Shown here: positions 44,194-56,253 of the stretch, in pieces
How the letters are laid out: every line of letters starts with the position of its first letter
Position numbering within the stretch: the stretch's first letter is position 1
Assembly: GCA_025963285.1 (NCBI GenBank)
Contig: JAOPUX010000054.1
Coordinates: 1 to 64,000 of the forward strand
DNA from: Jatrophihabitans sp.
GTDB lineage: Bacteria; Actinomycetota; Actinomycetes; Mycobacteriales; Jatrophihabitantaceae
Length of the DNA stretch: 64,000 bases
Direction of reading: 5' to 3'
Position numbers and translations under genes: made by a program
Notes under the pieces: generated by a model
The model's database searches: none
Told to the model about the DNA's origin: nothing
The model's input: the letters and a program-made list of their open reading frames with translations, nothing else

Positions 44194-45063
44194 ATGCCCT
44201 GGACAACAGCCGACATCCCCGACCAGACCGGCCGCACGTTCGTCGTGACGGGCGCCAACAGCGGTCTCGGCGAGGCCACCGCGGCAGCTCTGGCGGCGGC
44301 CGGCGCGGAGGTCGTGCTGGCCTGCCGAAACACCGCGAAGGGTGACGCCGCTGCGGCGAGGATGACCGGCAACGTCCGGGTCGCCAAGCTCGACCTCGCC
44401 GACCTCGCCTCGGTGCGCAGCTTCGCCGCCGACACCGGTCCGGTGGACGTGCTGGTCAACAACGCGGGGGTGATGGCCGTGCCGAAGTCCCGTACGGCCG
44501 ACGGCTTCGAGCTGCAGATCGGCACCAACTTCCTGGGTGCCTTCGCGCTCACCGGCCTACTGCTACCCAAGGTTGCCGGTCGGGTCGTCACCCTCTCCAG
44601 CGGCATGCACCGGCTGGGCAAGATCGACCTCGACGACCTGAATTGGAAGACGCGCCGCTACCGTGCCTGGCCCGCCTACGGGCAGTCCAAACTTGCGGAT
44701 CTGATCTTCGCCTTCGAGCTACAGCGTCGCCTCACCGCACACGCCTCACCCGTGCTGTCGGTCGCCGCGCACCCGGGCTACGCCTCGACCGAGCTGCAGT
44801 CGCACACGCAGTCGTTCCAGGATCGGGTGATGGCCGTAGGCAACCGGCTGATCGCTCAGAGCGCGAGGCAGGGCGCGCTACCGACTCTCTACGCCGCGAC
44901 GGCGCCGGAGGCTCGTGGGGGCGGCTACTACGGCCCGGACGGGTTTGCGGAACTCCGCGGGTACCCGAAGCTGGTCGGCTCCACCAACACGGCTCGGGAC
45001 GAGGCGCTCGCTGCTCGGCTCTGGCAGCTCGCCGAGGAGCTCACCGGAGTCAGCGTCCTCTGA
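44194..45063 (+). CDS. Short-chain dehydrogenase (retinol-dehydrogenase-like)
   Basis: 289 residues from ATG 44194; TAGGCT stands 7 bases upstream (leaderless). Thr-Gly-Ala-Asn-Ser-Gly-Leu-Gly (about 19-26) binds NADP; Asn-Asn-Ala-Gly, Ser-Ser-Gly and Tyr-Gly-Gln-Ser-Lys (about 167-171) complete the catalytic set. This subclass includes protochlorophyllide- and retinol-type oxidoreductases; the substrate is unknown. Its last 186 bases overlap, on the opposite strand, the C-terminal coding region of PAP2. Both stops are clear. Confidence 0.85.
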   Translation: MPWTTADIPDQTGRTFVVTGANSGLGEATAAALAAAGAEVVLACRNTAKGDAAAARMTGNVRVAKLDLADLASVRSFAADTGPVDVLVNNAGVMAVPKSRTADGFELQIGTNFLGAFALTGLLLPKVAGRVVTLSSGMHRLGKIDLDDLNWKTRRYRAWPAYGQSKLADLIFAFELQRRLTAHASPVLSVAAHPGYASTELQSHTQSFQDRVMAVGNRLIAQSARQGALPTLYAATAPEARGGGYYGPDGFAELRGYPKLVGSTNTARDEALAARLWQLAEELTGVSVL

Positions 45064-45816
45064 GCCCGCGCCCGCCGCCCCGACGGCGACCGGTTCGCGG
45101 ACGAGCATCCGCTCCGGCGGCTCGAGATGCAGCCAGCGACCGATCGCGTGGTGGCCGAGCACCTCGAGGCGGGGCACGACGTGCGGCAGGATCAGCAGTA
45201 CCAGGCTGCCGGCCAGCCAACCGCCGATGACGTCGCTAAGCCAGTGCGTCTTGAGGTAGATGGTGACCATCCCGACCGTGAACGAGATGAACACCGCCAG
45301 CCAAACCATGAGACGTTTGTGGTTCACCGCGATCATCGCGAGGACACCGAACAGGACGACTGCGTTCGAGACGTGGCCGGAGGGGTAGATGTCTCCGCCG
45401 GAGAAGATCTTGTAGGTGTTGTAGGTCTTGATCGGGCCCAGCCGGCCGATGTAGATCTTGACCACGCCGACGCTGAGGTTGAGCACGAGTAGCGCGGTGA
45501 GCAGGGTGATGATCGGCGAGGCGCTGCGGCGGCGGTAGGAGACCCAGATGATCCACGGCAGCGCGCCCACCGCAGTCGGGGCCCGCTGGCCGAGCACCGC
45601 GTAGGTGTTCAGCGCCGGATACCAGTGCGGATGAGCCATGCGGATGCGCAGGCCGAGCTCGAGGGCGTTGTGGTCGAGCGTGAGGATCGGCGAGCGGACC
45701 AGGACGCTCCAGGTGAGCAGCCCGTAGGCGATCAGGACCCCGATAAAGGCCCAGCCACGCCATGAAATATGAGACACCGACCGGCCAGTCCACAGCTGGG
45801 AAAGCGACCGATACAC
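44878..45816 (-). CDS. PAP2-family phosphatase membrane protein
   Basis: 312 residues from GTG 45816 (GTG 45777 also possible; ribosome sites are poor for both). Six transmembrane helices. The three phosphatase motifs: [10 protein letters not shown] (the Pro is displaced from the KX6RP form), Tyr-Pro-Ser-Gly-His (about 140-147) with the acid His, and Thr-His-Trp-Leu-Ser-Asp (about 190) in place of Ser-Arg-xxx-His. It probably removes phosphate from a polyprenyl or other lipid phosphate outside the membrane. The last 62 residues are low-complexity and antisense to the SDR gene, so the true functional C-terminus may be earlier. Confidence 0.78.
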   Translation of the reverse strand: MYRSLSQLWTGRSVSHISWRGWAFIGVLIAYGLLTWSVLVRSPILTLDHNALELGLRIRMAHPHWYPALNTYAVLGQRAPTAVGALPWIIWVSYRRRSASPIITLLTALLVLNLSVGVVKIYIGRLGPIKTYNTYKIFSGGDIYPSGHVSNAVVLFGVLAMIAVNHKRLMVWLAVFISFTVGMVTIYLKTHWLSDVIGGWLAGSLVLLILPHVVPRLEVLGHHAIGRWLHLEPPERMLVREPVAVGAAGAGSEDADSGELLGELPEPSSERLVPSRVGGADQLRVPAEFRKPVRAVVAAPTSLRRRRGVESR

Positions 45817-45828
45817 ACTCCATATGTC

Positions 45829-45882
45829 TCACAATTTCCTGTGATTGCCTAATGCGCGGGCACAACGTCACATGCTTGTGAC
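45829..45882. promoter_or_regulatory. Two TCACA/TGTGA inverted repeats upstream of PAP2
   Basis: TCACA-N6-TGTGA at 45829-45844 and GTCACA-N4-TGTGAC at 45867-45882, both in the region before the PAP2 start. The half-sites are like those of CRP/GlxR but in the outward order, so a CRP-type match is not claimed. They may be two sites for one dimeric regulator. Confidence 0.3.
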
Positions 45883-45936
45883 CAGCCGTTCGGAGCTGAT
45901 TCATCCAGCCACACCCGACCGGACACGCACCGTCCA

Positions 45937-48069
<2,133 letters not shown>

Positions 48070-49068
48070 TCAGCTGCGGTCCTCGAGCAGGCCGTGGCCG
48101 ACCTCGCGCAGCACCTCCATGGCCTTGCGTGCGTAGCCGGGGCTCGCTCCCGCCATGCCGCAGGACGGCGTGGGCACGATAGCCGAGCCCAGCCGGGCGT
48201 CGTCGAAGGCCAGGTCGTTCCAGAGCCGCAGGATGCGGTCCCGGGCCGCGGCGATGGTGATCCGGTCGTCGCTGCTCGGCACCACGCCGAGCAGCACCGC
48301 GCCACCGCCCTCGAGCAGCTCGCCGATGGCGTCGGTGTGCCGGCCGGTGAGCAGCGTGGCGTCCAGCGCGATGGCGTCGGCGCCGGCGCCACGCAGCAGC
48401 GCGATGGGCACCTCCGGCGCGCAGCAGTGCACCAGCCTGCCCCCGGCCGGGGCCAGGGCGAGGACGTCGCCCAGCAGTTGCTCGACGACGTTGTCCTGCA
48501 CCGAACGGACCGTCCCCCAGCCCGAGGGCGTCTTCACCGCTCCGGCCAGGACCGCCGGCAGGGAGGGCTCGTCAAGTTGCAGGACCAGGCGGGCACCCGG
48601 CACGCGTGCCTGCACCTCGGCGAGGTGTCGCGAGAGCCCCTCGGCCAGCGAGGCACCGAGTTCGCGGGTGGCGCCGTGATCGCTGACGACGCGGTGCCCG
48701 GTAGGCAGCTCGACGGCGGCGGCGAGCGTCCATGGGCCGCACGCCTGCAGCTTGAGGGCGCCGGTGTAGTCGCCGGCCACCTCCTGCAGCGCGTCGAGGT
48801 CGCGGGAGAGGAAGTCGCGGGCCACTCGCAGGTCACGACCGGCGCGGGCGGTGAGCCGCCAGCCGGAGGGGACGATCTCCACGGGCAGGTCGACGAGCAG
48901 CGAGACGGCCCGCCCGATCATGTCCGCCCCGGCGCCGCGAGCAGGCAGCTCGGGCAGGTGCGGCAGGTCGGGCAGCTCACCGAAGATGAGCCGGGTGGCC
49001 TCGGCCGGGTCGGTGCCGGGCAGCGAACCCAGGCCGGTGGCCGATCCGGCGGGCCAAGGCTGGGTCAT
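48070..49068 (-). CDS. MetE C-terminal-like protein (Rv3015c-type)
   Basis: 332 residues, TIM barrel of the cobalamin-independent methionine synthase catalytic half. The zinc ligands are recognisable: His-Cys-Cys near 217 and Ser-Cys-Gly-Met-Ala-Gly near 310, and Gln-Leu-Asp-Glu-Pro (about 165) is the substrate motif. It lacks the N-terminal half of MetE and is about 40% as long, so it is probably a methyltransferase of other substrates, such as a methylated thiol, rather than standard MetE. It sits between ligA and mnmA and overlaps the mnmA stop (ATGA). Confidence 0.8.
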   Translation of the reverse strand: MTQPWPAGSATGLGSLPGTDPAEATRLIFGELPDLPHLPELPARGAGADMIGRAVSLLVDLPVEIVPSGWRLTARAGRDLRVARDFLSRDLDALQEVAGDYTGALKLQACGPWTLAAAVELPTGHRVVSDHGATRELGASLAEGLSRHLAEVQARVPGARLVLQLDEPSLPAVLAGAVKTPSGWGTVRSVQDNVVEQLLGDVLALAPAGGRLVHCCAPEVPIALLRGAGADAIALDATLLTGRHTDAIGELLEGGGAVLLGVVPSSDDRITIAAARDRILRLWNDLAFDDARLGSAIVPTPSCGMAGASPGYARKAMEVLREVGHGLLEDRS

Positions 49069-50147
49069 ACGGTGACGCTGCTGCGCGCCGAGGCCGCCGT
49101 GATGGTGGCCGAGCCGATCACGGCGTCACCGGCGTACATCACGAGCGCCTGACCGGCCGCGACCCCGCGCTGGGCGGTGTGCAGCCGGGCCGTCACCCGG
49201 TCGTCGTCGATCGCAACCGTGGCGGGGCTGAGCATCCCGTGGGCCCGAAGCTGCACGATGCAGTCGAACTCCGCGGCCGGCGCCGCGACCGTCCAGACGG
49301 GCCGCTCCGCGCGCACCTCGTCGACCTCCAGCAGCCGGCCGGGCCCGACCACGACCCGGTTGGCCACCGGCTCGATCGCCAGGACGTAGCGGGGTTCGCC
49401 GTCCGGCGCCGGGCGGGTGAGGTTGAGCCCGCGACGCTGGCCCACCGTGAAGCCGAAGGAGCCCTGGTGCTCGCCGAGCACGGCGCCACTCTCGGCGTCG
49501 ACGATCTCGCCGCCGGCCGCACCGAGCCGGCGGGTCAGGAAACCGCGGGTGTCGCCGTCGCCGATGAAGCAGATGTCGTGCGAGTCGGGCTTGGCCGCCA
49601 CGGCCAGTCCCCGCTCGGCCGCCTCGGCGCGGACCTGCTCCTTGGTGGAGTCGCCCAGCGGGAAGATCGCGCGGGAGAGCTGTGCCGGGGTGAGCACGGC
49701 GAGCACGTAGGACTGGTCCTTGGCCGCGTCGACGGAGCGGCGCAGTTGCCCGTCGACGAGCTGGGCGTGGTGGCCGGTCACGACGGCGTCGAAGCCCAGC
49801 GCCACGGCGCGATCGAGCACCGCGGCGAACTTGATCTTCTCGTTGCAGCGCAGGCACGGATTGGGCGTGCGCCCGGCGGCGTACTCGGCCACGAAGTCCT
49901 CGACGACGTCCTCACGGAACCGCTCGGCGAGGTCCCAGATGTAAAAGGGGATCTCCAGCACGTCAGCGCTGCGGCGGGCGTCGTTCGCGTCCTCGATCGT
50001 GCAGCAGCCCCGCGATCCGGTGCGCAGTGCGTCGGGCGTCTGCGACAGCGCCAGGTGCACCCCGGTGACGTCATGGCCCGCGTCGACGGCGCGCGCGGCA
50101 GCCACCGCCGAGTCGACGCCACCGCTCATGGCGGCCAGGACCTTCAT
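49065..50147 (-). CDS. mnmA: tRNA-specific 2-thiouridylase
   Basis: 360 residues. PP-loop Ser-Gly-Gly-Val-Asp-Ser (8-13) activates uridine 34 with ATP. The two active-site cysteines are in Asn-Pro-Cys-Leu-Arg-Cys (C98, with C101) and Asp-Ile-Cys-Phe-Ile-Gly-Asp-Gly-Asp (about C193). The C-terminal beta-barrel domain binds tRNA. It puts sulfur into wobble uridine of tRNA for Lys, Glu and Gln. Its start overlaps the cysteine desulfurase stop (ATGA), so the sulfur donor and user are coupled. Confidence 0.95.
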   Translation of the reverse strand: MKVLAAMSGGVDSAVAAARAVDAGHDVTGVHLALSQTPDALRTGSRGCCTIEDANDARRSADVLEIPFYIWDLAERFREDVVEDFVAEYAAGRTPNPCLRCNEKIKFAAVLDRAVALGFDAVVTGHHAQLVDGQLRRSVDAAKDQSYVLAVLTPAQLSRAIFPLGDSTKEQVRAEAAERGLAVAAKPDSHDICFIGDGDTRGFLTRRLGAAGGEIVDAESGAVLGEHQGSFGFTVGQRRGLNLTRPAPDGEPRYVLAIEPVANRVVVGPGRLLEVDEVRAERPVWTVAAPAAEFDCIVQLRAHGMLSPATVAIDDDRVTARLHTAQRGVAAGQALVMYAGDAVIGSATITAASARSSVTV

Positions 50148-51322
50148 CGCGTCGCCATCGAGGTGATGCCGGCGCGCCGGGCCCGCTCGACGGCCGGGCC
50201 GATGGCCTCGACGACGGCGGCCACGTCAGCGGCGGTGGAGGTGTGACCCAGCGAGAAGCGCAGTGACGCGCGGGCCCGTGCCTCCTCGACGCCCATGGCC
50301 AGCAGCACATGCGAGGGCTGGGCGATGCCGGCCGCGCAGGCCGACCCGGTCGAGCACTCGACGCCGCGGGCATCGAGGAGCATCAGCAGTGCGTCCCCCT
50401 CGCAGCCGTCGAAGCTGAGGTGCGCGATGCCGGGCAGCCGCTCGGTGGGGTGGCCGTTGACGATCACGTCCGGCACGGCGGCGCGGACCCCGGCCACCAG
50501 CGCCGCCCGTAGCTCGGCGATCCGGGCGCCGACCGCACCGCGCCGCTCGACCGCGATCGACGCGGCCGTGGCCAGGCCTACCGCGCCGGGGACGTCGAGG
50601 GTGCCGGAGCGGACGTCACGCTCCTGGCCCCCGCCGTGCAGCAGTGGCACGCAGTCGACATCGCGGCGCAGCAGCAGTGCGCCCGCGCCGTAGGGGCCGC
50701 CCAGCTTGTGGCCGGTGAGGGTGAGGGCATCGGCGCCGGAGGCGGCGAAGTCGACGGGCAGCGCGCCCACGGCCTGCACCGCGTCGGTGTGCAGTGGCAC
50801 GTCGAACTCGTGCGCGACAGCGGCCAGCTCGGCGATCGGCGAGATCGTGCCGACCTCGTTGTTGGCCCACATGATGCTGACGAGGGCCGCGCTGGCCGGG
50901 TCCTCGGCCAGCGCGGCACGCAGCGTCTCGGGGCGCACCTGGCCGTAGGCGTCGACGGGCAGCTGCACGACCTCGGCATCCTGGTACTGCGCCAGCCACT
51001 GCACGGCATCCAGCACCGCGTGGTGCTCGACCGAGCTGACGATCACCCGGCGACGGCGGGCGTCGGCGTTTCGGCGGGCCCAGTACAGACCCTTCACGGC
51101 GAGGTTGTCGGACTCGGTGCCGCCAGCGGTGAAGATGACCTCGGACGGGCGAGCGCCTACCGTCGCCGCCAGCTGCTCGCGGGACTCCTCGATGCTGCGC
51201 CGGGCCCGCCGACCCGACCCGTGCAGCGAAGACGGGTTGCCCAATGCACCCAGGGCGCCCGCGACAGCCGCAGCTGCCTCGGGGAGCACGGGCGTGGTGG
51301 CCGCATGGTCGAGGTAGGACAT
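50144..51322 (-). CDS. Cysteine desulfurase (class V aminotransferase fold)
   Basis: 392 residues from ATG 51322; TAGGAT is 8 bases upstream (leaderless). Asp-His-Ala-Ala-Thr-Thr-Pro opens it, the PLP Lys is in Thr-Gly-His-Lys-Leu-Gly (about 204), and the persulfide Cys is in Glu-Cys-Ser-Thr-Gly-Ser-Ala-Cys (about 327). This is the NifS/IscS type. Fused in operon with mnmA, it supplies sulfur for tRNA thiolation and probably also for Fe-S clusters. It corresponds to iscS (Rv3025c) by position. Confidence 0.93.
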   Translation of the reverse strand: MSYLDHAATTPVLPEAAAAVAGALGALGNPSSLHGSGRRARRSIEESREQLAATVGARPSEVIFTAGGTESDNLAVKGLYWARRNADARRRRVIVSSVEHHAVLDAVQWLAQYQDAEVVQLPVDAYGQVRPETLRAALAEDPASAALVSIMWANNEVGTISPIAELAAVAHEFDVPLHTDAVQAVGALPVDFAASGADALTLTGHKLGGPYGAGALLLRRDVDCVPLLHGGGQERDVRSGTLDVPGAVGLATAASIAVERRGAVGARIAELRAALVAGVRAAVPDVIVNGHPTERLPGIAHLSFDGCEGDALLMLLDARGVECSTGSACAAGIAQPSHVLLAMGVEEARARASLRFSLGHTSTAADVAAVVEAIGPAVERARRAGITSMATR

Positions 51323-51333
51323 CGCCGCCAATC

Positions 51334-52740
51334 CTACGGTCGTGGGGTCTGCGCGGCCGACGGCGCCGCACCAGCCCGGCCCGCCACCACCGCCCCGAGC
51401 AGCGCCACGCCCGTCATCGCGCCGGCCAGCACCGCGAACGCAGTGTCGTAGCTGATCGCATGGCGCACCGCCGCAGCGATCAATACGCCCGCCACCCCGG
51501 TGGTGATCGCCCCCGACGTGGCATCGGAGAGCTGCAGCGCGGCGGAGTCCGCGCCACGGTCGGCGTCGGTGGTGTGGCGCAGCAGCAGCACGCTCGTGGT
51601 GCTCATCGTCAGCCCTGCCCCGAAGCCCGCCAGCACCCAGGCCGGGTAGACGAGCCAGGCCGGCGAGGCCGCCTGCTGCGCGACCCCGACACCCGCCGCG
51701 GAGATCGCCACCAGCGCGAAGCCCACCCGCATGAGGACGACGCGCCGGGCCGTGTCGTCGCCCTGGGTGCGGGTGCGCCCCTGCCACCACGAGCCGAGCG
51801 CCCAGCCGATCCCGGAGCCCGCGAGCGGCAGGCCGGCAGCCGTGGCACCGTAGCCGTGCTGGACGGAGAGGCTGAGCGGGATCACTGCCTCGATGCCGAA
51901 GAAGGAGCCGGCCAGGAGCCCGCGCAGCGCCACCGGTGCCGCGACACCCGGACGCACGAGGGCGGTACCCGGCGGGAGGAGCGTATGCAGCCCCCACCCC
52001 GCCACGAGCACCGCGACGATCAGCAGGCCGACCGCAGCCAGGCCGCGGTGCTGGCCCGCCGTCTCGAGCAGGGCGACCCCGATCGCCACGGCGAGCGCAT
52101 GGACGATGCGCCACGGATCGGCGAGCGCGCTGTCGTGCTCCGATGGGCGATCCGGTAGCCGGCGCACCGCCATGGCCAGCAGCACCGCCCCGAGCACCCC
52201 GAACGGGGCGATGCCGAGGAAGACCCAGCGCCAGCTCGCATGCTGGGTCAGCAGGCCGGAGAAGAGCGGGCCGATCAGCGAGGGCACCACCCAGGCCGAG
52301 GCCGTCGCGGTGAAGACCTTCGGCTGCAGGCCGGCGGGGTAGGTCTCGCCGATCACGACGTAGACCGCGGTGATCAGCAGCCCGCCGCCGAGGCCCTGCA
52401 CCACCCGACCGGCCACGAGTGCCGCCATCGTGGTGGCGGTGCCGGCCACGACCAGGCCGGCGATGAAGCAGACCATGCCGACGGCGAGCGGGGGGCGTGG
52501 CCCGCGACTGTCGCAGGCCTGCCCGGAGACCACCATCCCGACCACGTTGGCGAGCAGGAAGCCGGTGAACGCCCAGCCGTAGAAACGCAGGCCGTGCAGC
52601 TCGCGCGCCGCGGTGGGCAGCGCCGCGGACACCGCCATCGCCTCGAACGCGATCAGCGTGATGATGATCAGGATGGCGGCCGTGGGGGTGCGGTAGGGGT
52701 CACGGAAGATCGATACCTGCCTCGTCGACGTTCCGGTCAC
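51334..52740 (-). CDS. MFS drug-type exporter (DHA2-like)
   Basis: 468 residues from GTG 52740; CAATCT stands 6 bases before it and there is no ribosome site. About 14 hydrophobic helices, motif A as [11 protein letters not shown] (about 69-79), and [10 protein letters not shown] (about 113-122), motif B of drug/proton antiporters. Likely exports drugs or metabolites. Its stop is 11 bases before the desulfurase start, and the promoter of that gene lies in its end. Divergent from the SIMPL pseudogene. Confidence 0.82.
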   Translation of the reverse strand: MTGTSTRQVSIFRDPYRTPTAAILIIITLIAFEAMAVSAALPTAARELHGLRFYGWAFTGFLLANVVGMVVSGQACDSRGPRPPLAVGMVCFIAGLVVAGTATTMAALVAGRVVQGLGGGLLITAVYVVIGETYPAGLQPKVFTATASAWVVPSLIGPLFSGLLTQHASWRWVFLGIAPFGVLGAVLLAMAVRRLPDRPSEHDSALADPWRIVHALAVAIGVALLETAGQHRGLAAVGLLIVAVLVAGWGLHTLLPPGTALVRPGVAAPVALRGLLAGSFFGIEAVIPLSLSVQHGYGATAAGLPLAGSGIGWALGSWWQGRTRTQGDDTARRVVLMRVGFALVAISAAGVGVAQQAASPAWLVYPAWVLAGFGAGLTMSTTSVLLLRHTTDADRGADSAALQLSDATSGAITTGVAGVLIAAAVRHAISYDTAFAVLAGAMTGVALLGAVVAGRAGAAPSAAQTPRP

Positions 52741-52794
52741 CCGACAAGATTGCGCTACCGGTCCAATTCGTCCGCACAGGCCTACCCTCTGTCC

Positions 52795-53501
52795 ATGACC
52801 GATGAGGCCGTCCTCTCCGTTCGCGGTGAAGCCCGCCAGCTGGTGGAGCCCGACTTCGCGCTGCTGCACTGCAACCTGCACGCCGTGGCGCAGTCGAAGC
52901 CCGCCGTGCTCGACCTCCTCGGCGCGCAGCAGGACGCCACCACTGCCGCACTGGCCGCCCTTGGCGGGGTCGCTCGCAGCGTCGCCACCGACCGCGCTCC
53001 GCTCACCTGGTCGACCCGATCCGTGACGTCGTACCCGGAGCGCTCCCCCGAGGGGAAGCTGGCCACCGGACGGTTCGTCGGTGAGGCGGGGCTCGTCGTC
53101 GGGATGCGCGACGCAGGGCGCACGACCGCGTCATCCTCGCTCTCGCCGCCACCGCAGAGCTGACCGTTAACCACGTGAGCTGGCACGTCGACCCGGACAA
53201 CCCCGCCTGGGCCGACGTCCGTGCGGCTGCCATCGCCGCCGCCATCGAGAAGGGCCACGACTACGCAGCCGCACTACGCGGCACGCTGCTGCGGGTGGAG
53301 CAGGTCGCCGACACCGGGCTGCTCGGTGGTTCCGAGCCGCCCGGCCGCATGCGGGCCCTCGCCGCCGGCGCCTCCCGCGGCTCGTCCGAGAGCTTCGGAC
53401 CCGGTGCACCGAGTCTGGATCCGGAGCCGCAGGAGGTTAGCGCGGTGATCGAGGCCCGTCTGATCGCCGCGATCGCGCCCGTCGCCCCGCGATCTTCCTA
53501 G
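52795..53501 (+). pseudogene. SIMPL/DUF541-domain gene with a frameshift
   Basis: Frame 1 runs from ATG 52795 (TACCCT 6 bases upstream, leaderless) to TGA 53161 and gives the N-terminal SIMPL half. The C-terminal half continues in another frame from about 53121 to TAG 53499 (His-Asp-Arg-Val-Ile-Leu-Ala-Leu-Ala-Ala ... Val-Ser-Trp-His-Val-Asp). Together they read as one SIMPL domain of about 234 residues. The change corresponds to loss of one base near 53115-53121 (GCAGGGCGCACG). Either a real inactivation or a sequencing error. The final TAG is in the left arm of the hairpin 53491-53538. Confidence 0.72.
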
Positions 53502-53538
53502 CGATTGCGCGTCATGACGCACGACGAGTAGGAAGATC
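53491..53538. repeat. Hairpin at the 3' end of the SIMPL gene
   Basis: GATCTTCCTA (53491-53500) pairs with TAGGAAGATC (53529-53538). Inside is the 12-base palindrome GCGTCATGACGC (53509-53520), with unpaired bases between the two stems. The TAG stop of the SIMPL frame lies in the left arm. Its layout (outer stem starting GATC and ending CTA, internal loop, inner stem) resembles the DUF559 palindromes. Confidence 0.85.
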
Positions 53539-53552
53539 CACCAAAGCGAGAC

Positions 53553-53584
53553 GGGGCGCCCACTCCTGGCAGAGTGGGCGCCCC
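53553..53584. terminator. Terminator hairpin of etfA
   Basis: GGGGCGCCCACTC (53553-53565) is complementary to 53572-53584, a 13-bp GC-rich stem with a 6-base loop, 17 bases past the etfA stop. No T-run, as is usual in high-GC actinobacteria. Confidence 0.75.
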
Positions 53585-53601
53585 GGCTGGGCTTGCGGCT
53601 T

Positions 53602-54561
53602 CTAGCCCTTGCGCTTGGTGATCTCTTCGGTGAGCGCCGGGGCGACCTGGAAGAGGTCGCCGACGACGCCGAAGTCGGCCAGCTCGAAGATCGGGGCCTC
53701 GGGGTCCTTGTTGATGGCCACGATGGTCTTCGAGGTCTGCATGCCGGCGCGGTGCTGGATGGCACCGGAGATGCCGACGGCCACGTAGAGCTGCGGCGAG
53801 ACGGTGACACCCGTCTGGCCGACCTGCATCTGGTGGTCGACCCAGCCGGCGTCGACGACGGCGCGCGAAGCACCGACAGCCGCACCGAGCGAGTCGGCGA
53901 GCGCCTCGATGATCTTGAAGTTGTCGGCGTTGCCGATACCGCGACCACCCGAGACGACGACCGAGGCGTCGGCCAGCTGCGGGCGCGAGCCCTTGGCCTC
54001 GACGACGTTGTCGACCACGGTGGCGGCCTTGGCGGCGTCGGAGAGCGTGACGGCGACGTCGACGACCTCAGCGGCCCCGGCCTCCGCGACAGGTGCCACC
54101 GAGTTCGGACGCACCGTGACCACCGGGATGCCGGTGCTGACCTTCGACTGCACCGTGATGGCGCCACCGAAGATCGACTGGGTGGCGCTCGCGTCACCGT
54201 CGACGGCGACCGCGTCGACCAGGATGCCGGAGCCTAGCTTGAACGCCAGCCGGGCCGCGACCTCCTTGTTCTCCGCGGAGGACGACACCAGCACCGCGGC
54301 GGGTGACGCCTGCGCGGCCACAGCCGCGAGGGCCTCTGCCTTCGGGGCCACCGAGAAGCCGAGCAGCTCGTCGCCCTCGGCCACGTAGATCTTCGCCGCG
54401 CCGTACTCGGCGAGCTGGTCCTTCAGCGCCGCGGCCGTGCCGGGGGCGCCGATGACCACGGCCGAGGCCGTGCCGATGGAGCGAGCCGCGGTAAGCAGCT
54501 CGAACGTTGCCTTCTTGACGGTGCCGTCGGCCGAGTCGACGAGAACCAGTACTTCTGCCAT
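53602..54561 (-). CDS. etfA: Electron transfer flavoprotein alpha subunit
   Basis: 319 residues. The N-terminal half pairs with EtfB; the C-terminal FAD domain has Val-Ser-Gly-Gly-Arg-Gly-Ile-Gly (about 203-210), Gly-Gln-Thr-Gly (about 252), [12 protein letters not shown] (about 263-274) and Ala-Ile-Asn-Lys-Asp (about 287). It accepts electrons from acyl-CoA dehydrogenases. AGGAG before the start is a good ribosome site, 28 bases after etfB. Together with the acyl-CoA dehydrogenase at 18.4 kb it serves lipid catabolism. Confidence 0.95.
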   Translation of the reverse strand: MAEVLVLVDSADGTVKKATFELLTAARSIGTASAVVIGAPGTAAALKDQLAEYGAAKIYVAEGDELLGFSVAPKAEALAAVAAQASPAAVLVSSSAENKEVAARLAFKLGSGILVDAVAVDGDASATQSIFGGAITVQSKVSTGIPVVTVRPNSVAPVAEAGAAEVVDVAVTLSDAAKAATVVDNVVEAKGSRPQLADASVVVSGGRGIGNADNFKIIEALADSLGAAVGASRAVVDAGWVDHQMQVGQTGVTVSPQLYVAVGISGAIQHRAGMQTSKTIVAINKDPEAPIFELADFGVVGDLFQVAPALTEEITKRKG

Positions 54562-54589
54562 GTCTATATCTCCTGTATCTCGGCCGGAC

Positions 54590-55369
54590 TCAGATGAGCT
54601 TCTTGGAGGCGAGGAAGTCAGCGATCGCCGAAGCGCCGTTGCCCTCGTCCTTGACGGTCTGTCCAGCCGAACGCGGCGGGGCGTTCTCGAACGACGTCAC
54701 CTGCGACCACGCGTTGGCCAGGCCGACCTCGCCGGCGTCGAGGCCGAGATCGCCGAGGGACTTCACGTCGATCGGCTTGCTCTTGGCGGCCATGATGCCC
54801 TTGAAGGACGGGTAGCGCGGGTCGTTGATCTTCTCGACGACGCTGAGCACCGCGGGCGTGGAGCCGGAGACCGACTGGTAACCGGTGTCGGTGACGCGCT
54901 CGATGGTGACCGTCGAGCCGTCGACGGTGACCTTGCGGGCCTGGGTCAGCTGCGGCGCGCCGAGGATCTCGGCGACGAGCGCCGGCACGATGGCCGAACG
55001 CGAGTCGGTGGCCTCGGAGCCGGCGATCGCGACATCCCACTCGACGCTGCCGAGCGCCTTGGCGATGACCTTGGCCGTGGCGATGGCGTCGGAGCCGTGC
55101 AGGGCGTCGTCCAAGACGTGGACGGCCTTGTCGGCACCCATCGAGAGCGCCTTGCGGATCGACTCGGTTGCGCGCTCGGGGCCGACGGTGAGGATGGTGA
55201 CCTCGCCGCCGTGGGCCTCCTTGAGACGCAGGCCCTCCTCGATGGCGAACTCGTCGATGTAGTTGATCACCGGGTCGACCGCAGCGCGGTCGAGGGTGTT
55301 GTCGGACGGGTCCAGCTTGCGGTCACCCTCGGTGTCGGGGACCTGCTTGACCAGCACCACGATGTTCAT
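54590..55369 (-). CDS. etfB: Electron transfer flavoprotein beta subunit
   Basis: 259 residues from ATG 55369; a longer frame to 55459 is not needed. Asn-Ile-Val-Val-Leu-Val-Lys-Gln-Val-Pro-Asp-Thr opens it; Ile-Asn-Tyr-Ile-Asp-Glu-Phe-Ala-Ile-Glu-Glu-Gly-Leu-Arg-Leu-Lys is the partner-recognition and AMP-binding region. It binds AMP and docks dehydrogenases. First gene of the etfBA operon; a palindrome at 55479-55496 lies about 110 bases upstream. Confidence 0.95.
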   Translation of the reverse strand: MNIVVLVKQVPDTEGDRKLDPSDNTLDRAAVDPVINYIDEFAIEEGLRLKEAHGGEVTILTVGPERATESIRKALSMGADKAVHVLDDALHGSDAIATAKVIAKALGSVEWDVAIAGSEATDSRSAIVPALVAEILGAPQLTQARKVTVDGSTVTIERVTDTGYQSVSGSTPAVLSVVEKINDPRYPSFKGIMAAKSKPIDVKSLGDLGLDAGEVGLANAWSQVTSFENAPPRSAGQTVKDEGNGASAIADFLASKKLI

Positions 55370-55478
55370 GCGTTCGCTGACCTCTCGATTCGGGAATCCC
55401 GCACAAGACCTGGGGCGGGAACGAGCACTGCGACGCTGCGGCGAAGACGCGCGCAACACGCTGTTAATACTCTGCCTA

Positions 55479-55496
55479 TGTTACTGACGAGTAGCA
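55479..55496. promoter_or_regulatory. Palindrome upstream of etfBA
   Basis: TGTTACT-N4-AGTAGCA, an 18-bp near-palindrome with 6 of 7 positions matched in the half-sites, located 110 bases before etfB and 77 bases past the TetR gene stop. The size suits a TetR-family operator. Which regulator binds is not known. Confidence 0.4.
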
Positions 55497-55572
55497 ATAT
55501 GACGCTGGTCTCGGCCGGTCCATAGTCCCACGCCTGAGCGCGCGACTGGCCGAGGGTGTTCGGATCCACTCC

Positions 55573-56181
55573 TCACGTCAGCCGGTACGCGACGGCGATA
55601 TGGCGTCTGGCGAAGTCGCGCGCCTTTGCGTCGTCGCGCAGCGGGAGCACCGTCTCCGGCGTGAGCGCGAGCGACAGCGCCACCCGGGCGAGCATCTCGG
55701 CCAACGGCAGCGGGTCGAACTCCTCGGCGAGCCCGGCGCGCTGCAGCCGCTCGATAACTCCGACGAGGTAGTCGCGCCCCAGCCCGAGCACCGGCGCGCC
55801 CTGCACCGTCAGGGCGGGGAGCACCGACTCGGGCTCGGTGGCGATGAGTCTGGCGAGCAACTTGTTTCGGCGCAGCCCACCAAGGAAGGCGACGAAGAGC
55901 GTCACGACCTGCTCCTCCCCCGACGCCTCGGGGTCCACCTCGGTATCCACCGAGTCGAGGAAGCGACGTACCTCACGCAGCCCGACGGCCTGAACGATCT
56001 CGGCCTTCTGCGCGAAGCGGCGATAGAGGGTGGCCGGGCTGATGCCGGCCCGGCGGGCGATCTCGCTCATGCTCGTGCGGCGGATGCCGAAGTCGAGGAA
56101 GGCGCTCAGCGCTGCGTCGAGGACGTCGGCGTGCTCGTCCCCCTCGGCACGGACTAGGGCCAGCAGTCGGCTGCTGCTCAT
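55573..56181 (-). CDS. TetR-family transcriptional regulator
   Basis: 202 residues from ATG 56181. The N-terminal HTH reads Val-Leu-Asp-Ala-Ala-Leu-Ser-Ala-Phe-Leu, Thr-Ser-Met-Ser-Glu-Ile-Ala-Arg-Arg-Ala-Gly-Ile-Ser-Pro-Ala-Thr-Leu-Tyr-Arg-Arg-Phe (about 31-60). The remaining helices form the ligand-binding dimer domain. It lies between etfBA and an SDR gene on the same strand, and is not divergent from either. A perfect GTGAGAG-N15-CTCTCAC repeat upstream may be its own operator. Ligand unknown. Confidence 0.85.
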   Translation of the reverse strand: MSSSRLLALVRAEGDEHADVLDAALSAFLDFGIRRTSMSEIARRAGISPATLYRRFAQKAEIVQAVGLREVRRFLDSVDTEVDPEASGEEQVVTLFVAFLGGLRRNKLLARLIATEPESVLPALTVQGAPVLGLGRDYLVGVIERLQRAGLAEEFDPLPLAEMLARVALSLALTPETVLPLRDDAKARDFARRHIAVAYRLT

Positions 56182-56199
56182 GCGGCGACCTCCGACGCT

Positions 56200-56228
56200 G
56201 TGAGAGAACTGTGCCCTCAAGCTCTCAC
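56200..56228. promoter_or_regulatory. Inverted repeat upstream of the TetR gene
   Basis: GTGAGAG (56200-56206) and CTCTCAC (56222-56228), 15 bases apart, in the 72-base gap between the TetR gene start and the SDR stop. It may be a TetR autoregulatory operator or a weak terminator of the SDR gene. Confidence 0.4.
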
Positions 56229-56253
56229 GGGGCGTGCTGCAGGGTCAAGACGC

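Noticed and set aside
45829-45844. A CRP/GlxR site before PAP2
   Set aside because: The half-sites are in the order TCACA-N6-TGTGA, the reverse of the TGTGA-N6-TCACA consensus.
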